Notes under the pieces: model-generated
The model's database searches: none
Seen by the model: only the letters and a program-made list of their open reading frames with translations
What the model was told of the DNA's origin: nothing
Assembly: GCA_017470815.1 (NCBI GenBank)
Contig: JAFUXT010000024.1
Span: 1-36,047, forward strand
Direction of reading: 5' to 3'
From: a bacterium
GTDB lineage: Bacteria > Cyanobacteriota > Vampirovibrionia > Gastranaerophilales > Gastranaerophilaceae
Length of the DNA: 36,047 nucleotides
In this document: piece after piece, positions 30,969-36,047 of the stretch
Numbering within the stretch: position 1 is the first letter of the stretch
Layout of the letters: each line of letters opens with the position of its first letter
Position numbers and translations under genes: made by a program

Positions 30969-31555
30969 TAAATAAACTTCAGGACAGATATAATCCGCAA
31001 AAAGATTATTTTGATTATTCGGTTGTCTTAACAGAATTTCCCAAAAATTACTATTATACAACAGTAAAAATAAACAAATCCAAAGAGCGTATTTTAATAA
31101 TTACCGACAAAATAAATAAAAACAAAAATTCAAACTATGGGTTATTTTACTATTTTGCCAAAAATGGGTTTGTATATCCGCTTGGGTATTTGGAAAGTAC
31201 GAAACCGTTTATGCAGTCAAAAAATTATCTGTATCTGAATGACGGGCATGAGGATTTAAAATTCTACATGTCAGATAAAAATTTAGAAATTATAAAATCA
31301 AAATCAACAAATAACGAACAAAAACACAATATTTTATTTGAAACAATAGAAAGTGCCGATAAATTTGCAGGAGATTTTGGTTCTCCTGCAGGAGATGATA
31401 TTAAAAAAGTTGTCATTGACGGATTTTATTTTGAATATCACAAGCCTCAGTATAAAAGGTCATATATAAAAGGACTGATGCAGCAATGTATAAATGACGG
31501 GGTAAAAACACAGGTTCAGATGTATTGCTGTGTTGTAAAAAAATTGCACCCGTAA
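30953..31555 (+). pseudogene. Second half of the secreted protein, out of frame
   Basis: Open from just after TAA at 30950-30952 to the stop at 31553-31555. The protein-like stretch begins IINKLQDRYNPQKDYFDYS (from about 30965) and ends QVQMYCCVVKKLHP. There is no ATG until 31190, in mid-domain, and no SD. A -1 shift within the A10 run joins it to the upstream gene. It may be read by slippage, or be the remains of a broken gene, or reflect a sequencing error. Confidence 0.65.
30956..30965 (+). other. A10 homopolymer at the frame junction
   Basis: Ten A residues directly before the stop codon TAA. Such runs are sites of RNA-polymerase slippage and of replication indels. A one-base change toggles between a 357-residue and an approximately 555-residue product. 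Confidence 0.6.
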
Positions 31556-31560
31556 ACTGT

Positions 31561-32223
31561 TTAATCAGCGCAAAAATTTCCTGAACCGTCATTTAGAGGG
31601 TCTTTATCCTGACCTTTTTTATAATATTCTTCTATTTTTTTAATTTCAGTTTCGGAACAAAATTTCTTTTGCCCTAAATTTGCATTCTCAAAGCATTTTT
31701 TTGATACTCCGCTTTGCTCTAATGTTTTAGGGAAACAATCCTGTGTATATACGGGTTCAACAATATCGTCAACTTTTCTTGATTTCTGCAATTCATCTGT
31801 TGCATCAAAATTATCAGGATTTGCGTCAGGAATGAGAATAAATTTGAGTAATTGTTTATCTTTGAAATAGCCTGTAATAGCATTATTTTTTGTTGATTTT
31901 ATTATAAACTTTTCTTCAGGTTCTTCACTTCCTCCAAATTTAAACTTTACATAACCGTCTTTTTGAACACATGAAAACGGCAATCCGATACCCATTTCAC
32001 TATCCTCAGTGTGACCTGAATTTTCGTCATAAAAAACATAGAAATAAAATTGACCTGAATTTTTATTAGGAGCATAACTTTTATACACCCCTTTATGAAA
32101 ATATGTTGTTGCAGGTTTGGATTTAAAAAATTTTTTATCTTTAATATTTGCGCAGCCTGTCATTAAACTGATTACAATTAAAACAGGTATAATTATTGTT
32201 AATAGTTTTATTATTGTTCTCAT
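31561..32223 (-). CDS. Predicted lipoprotein
   Basis: 220 residues from the ATG at 32223 (SD GGGAGA); an upstream ATG at 32250 has no SD. The N-terminus is a lipoprotein signal with the lipobox LMTGC (Cys24), so the mature protein is anchored to a membrane. The body is beta-rich (TTYFHKGVYKSYAPNKNSGQ, then FYFYVFYDENSG), and four later Cys (in CFPK, KCFE, FCSE, FCAD) may form disulphides. It ends 5 bp from the convergent secreted-protein remnant. No family is recognised. Confidence 0.7.
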   Translation of the reverse strand: MRTIIKLLTIIIPVLIVISLMTGCANIKDKKFFKSKPATTYFHKGVYKSYAPNKNSGQFYFYVFYDENSGHTEDSEMGIGLPFSCVQKDGYVKFKFGGSEEPEEKFIIKSTKNNAITGYFKDKQLLKFILIPDANPDNFDATDELQKSRKVDDIVEPVYTQDCFPKTLEQSGVSKKCFENANLGQKKFCSETEIKKIEEYYKKGQDKDPLNDGSGNFCAD

Positions 32224-32278
32224 AAAAATTCTCCCAAAACAATTATACACAAAAAGGGTTTATAGATATTTATGTAAA

Positions 32279-32734
32279 TTAAGTATTGAGTTTTTCGAAT
32301 GTGAGCAAATTTTGTTTGAGAGTTTTTCCATAGGCAAATCCGCCCAAATTTCCATTTTTAGAAACAACTCTGTGACAGGGAATAATTATAATAACAGGAT
32401 TTTTGTTGCACGCAGAACCGACTGCTCTTTGTGCATTTTTATTGCCGACTGTTGTTGCAATTTCAGAATAACTTTTGGTTTCACCATAAGGAATTTTTTG
32501 AAGCGTTTGCCATACACATTTCTGAAAATCCGTGCCGATAAGACTGATTTTTAAATCAAAAATCTTTCTTTTTCCCAAAAAATATTCATCAAGTTGAGAT
32601 TTAACGGTTTTAATAAAAGTTGTATCAGTACAAAAATTTTCAGTATTTTGTGCAAGTTTTAACGAAATTAAAGTATCTTTTTCGCAAATAATTTCTAAAA
32701 TTCCAAAAGGTGAATTGTAAAAAGATTTGTCCAT
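32279..32734 (-). CDS. ogt: Methylated-DNA-protein cysteine methyltransferase
   Basis: 151 residues from the ATG at 32734. The acceptor Cys120 is in IIPCHRVV, and GTDFQKCVWQTLQKIPYGET is the HTH-leading segment of the family, with the Arg finger region (AQRAVGSACNKNP) intact. It removes O6-alkyl groups from guanine in one suicide reaction. There is no Ada N-terminal domain. The 25-codon upstream extension to 32809 overlaps the cupin gene and has no SD. It lies downstream of the cupin gene on the same strand, 25 bp apart. Confidence 0.93.
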   Translation of the reverse strand: MDKSFYNSPFGILEIICEKDTLISLKLAQNTENFCTDTTFIKTVKSQLDEYFLGKRKIFDLKISLIGTDFQKCVWQTLQKIPYGETKSYSEIATTVGNKNAQRAVGSACNKNPVIIIIPCHRVVSKNGNLGGFAYGKTLKQNLLTFEKLNT

Positions 32735-32759
32735 AACAAAATTTATCTTAATTATTCTG

Positions 32760-33173
32760 TTATTTATTAACAGATAGCGGAGTTCCTTTTTCGCCAATAT
32801 AAAAAACAATCAGTTCAACCGGTTCATTTCCGGTATTTTTACCGTAATGGTATTTTCCGACCAATTCAGGCAAAACTTCTCCTTCGTGAAGAGTTATTTC
32901 TTTATTATCATCGGTAATTACTGTCAGAATACCTTTTTTTACATAAGCAATATTTACTAAATCATGTTTATGCATAGGCAATTCTTCATTGACGTTTATA
33001 ATAATCTTTAATACCGTAACTTCAGGTTTTTTAATTTTTAATTTTTTATAACTTGCATTATCCCAGGTGGAAGTTGTTTTTAATAATACATTTTTTTCTG
33101 CCGAATATGCTGAAATTGTTGTGCATAAAATCATGACAAAGAGTGTAACTACTAATTTTATTGCTTTATTCAT
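32760..33173 (-). CDS. Secreted cupin-domain protein
   Basis: 137 residues with a signal peptide (about 1-25, ending SAYSA). The cupin fold shows motif 1 as MHKHDLVNIAYVKKG with H68 and H70 (the usual Glu is Asn74) and motif 2 as GEVLPELVGKYHYGKN with H109 and N113. Three His could still hold a metal. Small exported cupins bind sugars or other ligands or catalyse oxidation; none can be assigned. SD is AAGGAT. It is the first gene after the putative island boundary and is followed by ogt. Confidence 0.85.
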   Translation of the reverse strand: MNKAIKLVVTLFVMILCTTISAYSAEKNVLLKTTSTWDNASYKKLKIKKPEVTVLKIIINVNEELPMHKHDLVNIAYVKKGILTVITDDNKEITLHEGEVLPELVGKYHYGKNTGNEPVELIVFYIGEKGTPLSVNK

Positions 33174-33330
33174 ACTATTTAATCCTTATAAATTTAAATA
33201 CCAAAAACTATAACTATAATACAACAAACTGTTAAATTTATATACTTTTTAGAAAACAGATTAAATATTTTATCTCAAAATCCCTGATACAAAACAGATG
33301 ACTTCTCGTCCTACTAACACTACAAAAAAA

Positions 33331-33358
33331 TAGAACATAGATTTAGTTCTATGTTCTA
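33331..33358. terminator. Bidirectional terminator beside the tRNA scar
   Basis: TAGAACATAGA and TCTATGTTCTA form a perfect 11-bp stem with a 6-nt loop. A seven-A run precedes and a six-T run follows, so it works on either strand. Its place just beyond a tRNA 3' end (minus strand) is where a tRNA gene terminator belongs. Confidence 0.8.
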
Positions 33359-33363
33359 TTTTT

Positions 33364-33381
33364 TGGAGGATAGGGGACTCG
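33364..33381 (-). other. tRNA 3'-end remnant (possible attachment site)
   Basis: Read on the minus strand, CGAGT-CCCCT-ATCCTCC-A has the exact spacing of a tRNA 3' end: last T-loop bases, T-stem 3' strand (5 nt), acceptor 3' strand (7 nt), discriminator A. The matching 5' acceptor, GGAGGAT, would suit a serine tRNA, but no such sequence or anticodon arm is present to the right. The break after the T-loop is where integrases often cut and where island ends lie. The match is short, so certainty is limited. Confidence 0.45.
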
Positions 33382-33418
33382 GATTTTTGAGATTATTTTG
33401 CTATTTGCAAGATTGTTT

Positions 33419-33541
33419 GCTGCGCCTCGCAGTAAACGGAACCGTTCGCAATTAGCCAAAATATTCATTATTGGCATAATTGCTCAACTTTCGCTTCGCT
33501 CATTCCTCTGCTCGGCTTGCTCGAACTCCTCAATAAAGTTG
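33419..33541 (+). repeat. Dispersed repeat, copy 2
   Basis: Aligns with 516-613 over about 100 bp (see copy 1). In addition, CAACTTT (33484-33490) and AAAGTTG (33535-33541) form an inverted pair enclosing a run of GAGC words (on the minus strand). The copy follows the tRNA scar by less than 40 bp. No terminal transposase or integrase is seen. Confidence 0.6.
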
Positions 33542-33635
33542 TTCTCGTTATACTACCCACACTGTAATTTAACATACAGAACAAGATTAAATTAACTATG
33601 AGATGGAGATGATATATTAGTGATAAAATAATTAT

Positions 33636-34523
33636 ATGGATAATGGTATAGATTTAGATATAAACCAAATTTTTGAATATGCAAGGAAAGGAGTTATAAG
33701 AGCTTCTGCCTTCTCTGGAGCAGTTCTTAACGAAAAAAATAATTTTAATATAAAACAATGGCGAATTTTTGAGCAGTATGAATTAATTCCAGAACCGGTA
33801 AACAATGAGCAAACAATAAATGAATTTAAATCTTTTGTCGTTCATAATTCATTATGTGAAATGATGTCTTTATTCGAAAAAACATTAACAGAATTGTATA
33901 AAAAAATATATTATTTGAATTGCTATAATGAACGAAAAATATATGATGAAAAGATTGCCAATAATTTGACCAAAAAATTTTCAGGTCGAAATTTCCCGAA
34001 AAAAATAAAAATTATAAGTAGATTACTTAGAAATGTAAAAAGTAATAAAAATTTATGGGAAAACTTAAAATATGTAAGAAATTGTGTTGCTCATAATAAT
34101 AGTTTAGTTAATAAAGGTGAAATTAAATTAAAGATAAAAGCATTTACTTGTAAAATGGTTGATCAAATAACAAAAGAGGAATATTATTTTACTCCTGATA
34201 ATCCTATACACAAAATACAAAATATGGCCGGACATACAATACAATGCTCAATAAAGCTTGAAGAAAAAGAAAAAATATTTTATCAAGGTGATAAAATTAA
34301 ATTTAGTCCTCAGGAAATAGCTTTTTTATTTTATACAATGTTGGAATCTATTAACGAATTATATCGTGCATTTTTAATTTATCTCATTGAGCAGGGTATG
34401 CAAATAAAACTTCCGGGGAATGATAAATTAATTACGACTAAAGAAGAATTAATAAAATTTTGGAAAAATGAAAAGCAGGAAGTACATTTGAGTTTAAATG
34501 CTATGGATAATGACTTAAATTAA
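33636..34523 (+). CDS. HEPN-type putative RNase (Abi-like)
   Basis: 295 residues, mostly helical. The segment WENLKYVRNCVAHNNSLVNK contains R148-N-x3-H153, the R-x4-6-H catalytic motif of HEPN ribonucleases, with the frequent Asn after Arg. A second helical part (about 220-285) follows a beta-rich insert. HEPN proteins cut RNA in toxin-antitoxin, abortive-infection and CRISPR-associated systems. No matching minimal nucleotidyltransferase antitoxin is next to it; the HigA-like gene is 88 bp downstream. There is no SD, and TAAAAT lies just before the ATG. It sits in the putative island beside other defence-type genes. Confidence 0.65.
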   Translation: MDNGIDLDINQIFEYARKGVIRASAFSGAVLNEKNNFNIKQWRIFEQYELIPEPVNNEQTINEFKSFVVHNSLCEMMSLFEKTLTELYKKIYYLNCYNERKIYDEKIANNLTKKFSGRNFPKKIKIISRLLRNVKSNKNLWENLKYVRNCVAHNNSLVNKGEIKLKIKAFTCKMVDQITKEEYYFTPDNPIHKIQNMAGHTIQCSIKLEEKEKIFYQGDKIKFSPQEIAFLFYTMLESINELYRAFLIYLIEQGMQIKLPGNDKLITTKEELIKFWKNEKQEVHLSLNAMDNDLN

Positions 34524-34542
34524 ATAAATATAAATTACCCAC

Positions 34543-34573
34543 TTGAAATATTGTACCATTTTTGGTACAATAT
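34543..34573 (+). promoter_or_regulatory. Promoter with overlapping operator for the HigA-like gene
   Basis: TTGAAA at 34543-34548 and TACAAT at 34566-34571, 17 bp apart, form a good promoter. Over it lies a perfect inverted repeat: ATATTGTACCA (34548-34558) and TGGTACAATAT (34563-34573), 4-bp spacer. A palindrome covering spacer and -10 is the usual target of an autoregulating HTH antitoxin. Confidence 0.75.
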
Positions 34574-34610
34574 AAATATAAGTTAATTTTAATAAAAAAG
34601 GATAATAAAA

Positions 34611-34895
34611 ATGGTAAATAAAAAGCACATAGGTTCCAGTTTTGATAATTTTCTTGAAGAAGAAAATATTCTTCAGGAATCAGAAGCTGTTGCAATAAAA
34701 AGAGTTATTGCTTATGCATTGGAGCAAAAAATGCTTGCAGATAATATTTCTGTTAATCGTCTTGCCAAAGAACTTGCAACATCTAGAACAGCTATTTGTC
34801 GCATTTTAGATCCTGAAAATACTTCTATTACTTTGAATACAATTGAAAAAGTTGCAAAATATTTGGGTAAACGCATTGTTTTATCTTTTGCATAA
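34611..34895 (+). CDS. HigA-like XRE antitoxin
   Basis: 94 residues. The N-terminus HIGSSFDNFLEEENILQESE and the XRE HTH (SVNRLAKELATSRTAICRIL, then DPENTSITLNTI) match the antitoxin family that normally follows Gp49/HigB-like toxins. It should bind the toxin and repress its own promoter; the palindrome upstream fits. SD is AAGGAT. Unusually, the recognisable toxin remnant is not upstream on the same strand but convergent, overlapping the antitoxin 3' end by 15 bp. Confidence 0.85.
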   Translation: MVNKKHIGSSFDNFLEEENILQESEAVAIKRVIAYALEQKMLADNISVNRLAKELATSRTAICRILDPENTSITLNTIEKVAKYLGKRIVLSFA

Positions 34896-35066
34896 TTCTT
34901 TATAGCGTTTAATTGCAACATCCAGTTCTTTTTGCGGGGTTTTCTGAGTTTTCTTTATAAATGCGTGAAGCAAGATTATTGTGTTATCTTCAACGCAGAA
35001 AATTATTCTTGCAATCCCATTAGAAATTTTGCAGCGAATTTCCTCCAAGTTTGTACCTTTTAACAC
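34881..35066 (-). pseudogene. Truncated HigB/Gp49-like toxin
   Basis: 61 codons (GTG start, no SD) encode LKGTNLEEIRCKISNGIARI and end with LLHAFIKKTQKTPQKELDVA, then IKRYKELCKR. This is the C-terminal half of a RelE/HigB-type Gp49 toxin, where E-x-R, R-I and the K-K-T-x-K-T-P box are conserved. The usual N-terminal 45-50 residues are missing: upstream codons are unlike the family and soon stop. The break coincides with the end of the 35020-35850 frame. The toxin is therefore probably inactive or altered. Confidence 0.7.
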
Positions 35067-35850
35067 TCTCGTTAAGAGCAGCGTTTGAAAATAGTCTAAT
35101 ATATTGATATATTAAATCTCTGGGCGTTAAAATTGTTATTACTTTTTTTAATTTTTTTATTCTTAAAGCCTTCATTGCCCATTTAGTTTCAGAATACTTT
35201 ATATGATGATTAACCAAATTTTTTAATTCATTCCATAGCTGATATTTTTTATCATCTGAAGAATTAATAATTTCTTGTTCTGATAAGTATTTAATAATTT
35301 TATTAAATAAATTGTCTGGCATTTTAGATATAATATCAATTAATCTTTGAAGTTTATCAATACTATGTCTTGATTGCTCAATTAAAAAATTTGCGTAATA
35401 ACAACAAATATCAGCATATTCTCTATTAAGGATTTTATATCTCCAATCTTTATCTATTGCATTTCTATATTTAGGCTTAGCAGTGCCAGTTGCATACTGA
35501 TGTTCATCAGGAAGAATGCTTATTAGTACATCCCACGCTGTTTTTGGATACTCATTATTTAAGCATTTTATAGCATTTTTTTGATCTTCAATTGTTGCTA
35601 ATGTCTGTACATGCCAAGGTATAAATATTTCTTTTATAGAGTTAATAGGTCTATTTCCATGATTGCCACCTGGATCTATACTTGATAAATATCCTAAAAA
35701 TATAGTTATTTCACTTAAATATTTTTTATCCCAGGCTATAGTCTCAAGAGCTCTTAATATTCCTAAAATATAGTTTCTTCCAGTTAATCCATCTTTCATT
35801 TCTCCTATATCATGAGTTAAATTATATATTGAGAGATTTCTAAAAGTCAA
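35020..35850 (-). pseudogene. Orphan internal fragment of a large helical protein
   Basis: 276 codons without an ATG start (first codon TTG, stop codon eight codons earlier) and with an end (NESVKRYKLGGNSLQNF) that runs into the toxin gene. The middle has the motifs SSIDPGGNHGNRPINSIKEI, FIPWHVQTLAT and YPKTAWDVLISILPDEHQYA. I believe similar motifs occur in the C-terminal, repeat-like sensor parts of large STAND-type defence ATPases, but this is recollection and not certain. No ATPase, nuclease or other effector domain is in the fragment. It seems truncated at both ends. Confidence 0.5.
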
Positions 35851-35887
35851 AAACCATAGGAATTACAGGAATTGTAAAGTTTTATAA

Positions 35888-36047
35888 AATTAATAAAAAT
35901 TTTTGGATAATATAATTTATTTAATTTGTTTTTGATAAATTTTTAGTCTTTTTTATATATTTTGAAAATTTTGACAAATATTTATGAAATTTCTGCAATT
36001 TTTTTGCGGTTTTAAAACCTAACCCTGAATCTGCACCTGTTATAATA
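35888..36047 (-). CDS. Partial ORF at the right edge, possible SDR start
   Basis: The minus-strand frame entering from the edge reads IITGADSGLGFKTAKKLQKF and then a Lys-rich stretch to a stop at 35888-35890. The TGxxSGxG pattern followed by an A-K-K-L helix is the NAD-binding start of short-chain dehydrogenases, which would begin a few codons outside the window. If so, the gene is cut off after some 30 residues. Alternatively it is the Lys-rich C-terminus of an unrelated protein. Evidence is thin. Confidence 0.3.

Larger units (their letters stand above)
33174..33635. other. Gene-free boundary region with tRNA scar and repeat
   Basis: About 460 bp without a credible gene. It holds, in order, the cupin promoter region, a bidirectional terminator, an 18-bp tRNA 3'-end remnant, and the second copy of the left-edge repeat, then a short AT-rich leader to the HEPN gene. 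An open frame at 33398-33595 runs through the repeat and is not coding-like. Confidence 0.6.

Noticed and set aside
32117..32554. Plus-strand ORF of 145 codons
   Set aside because: Antisense to the lipoprotein and ogt genes, both well supported by motif and SD.
33398..33595. Plus-strand ORF of 65 codons
   Set aside because: It runs through the tRNA scar and the dispersed repeat, has no SD, and its sequence is explained by the repeat.
35888..36047. A confident short-chain dehydrogenase call at the right edge
   Set aside because: Only one short glycine-rich motif is visible and the following residues do not resemble the family, so it is listed at low confidence only.

Overview
The window reads as chromosomal DNA of a low-GC, gut-type uncultured bacterium, most likely a Candidatus Gastranaerophilales / Melainabacteria (Vampirovibrionia) genome. 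This is an inference. It rests on strong A/T codon bias, clear AAGGAG-type Shine-Dalgarno (SD) sites, the mix of core genes, and lineage-style small proteins whose N-termini carry motifs such as YQTNFGNN (27834) and TPNFTAIPLAKY (24972). The core genes are ordinary bacterial ones (dnaN, fabD, pheT, hisS, pepA, gloA, ogt) and are scattered rather than in the canonical clusters; dnaN, for example, has no dnaA or recF beside it, and pheT has no pheS.

Layout. 1-700: the tail of a DUF6973-like gene, apparently interrupted by a dispersed ~100-bp repeat. 796-3915: a large SF1 helicase fused to a PD-(D/E)XK-like nuclease, a plausible stand-alone defence protein. 3918-14939: a Cys-rich small protein, dnaN, a MarR regulator, a two-gene partner-switching module (STAS antagonist plus a Cache-HAMP-SpoIIE phosphatase-RsbW kinase fusion), a fabD / secreted GH13 / acyltransferase-3 gene string, a membrane protein, a WYL regulator and a secreted SH3 protein. 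14940-15584: a stack of palindromic dispersed repeats followed by a tiny hydrophobic peptide gene with a near-perfect anti-16S SD and its own hairpin terminator (type I toxin-like). 15617-23241: pheT, small unknowns, a LysM membrane protein, a YkgJ-type Cys cluster protein, a frameshifted HTH gene in front of gloA, a possibly leaderless small HTH gene, hisS and small unknowns. 23263-27761: pepA, a GNAT-like protein, a divergent GH13-like protein, another small HTH gene and two small orphans. 27834-29867: a proline-rich 21-residue-repeat protein, a radical SAM/SPASM enzyme and a flavodoxin-fold reductase, a candidate peptide or protein modification cassette. 29895-33173: a secreted EF-hand-like protein broken or recoded at an A10 run, a lipoprotein, ogt and a secreted cupin.

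33331-36047 looks like a genomic island or its scar. A tRNA 3'-end remnant with terminator is followed by a second copy of the left-edge repeat, a HEPN RNase-type gene, a HigA-like antitoxin with an autoregulatory palindrome on its promoter, a HigB-like toxin lacking its N-terminal half and facing the antitoxin, an orphan internal fragment of a larger protein, and a partial ORF at the right edge. The defence-type genes lie near the two window ends, and each has a copy of the same repeat beside it.

Three small or medium genes (20906-21119, 24833-24963, 29895-31555) are broken at short homopolymers. That could be real decay, slippage-based expression or assembly error, and raw reads would decide. 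No CRISPR array, rRNA, complete tRNA or complete insertion sequence was seen.
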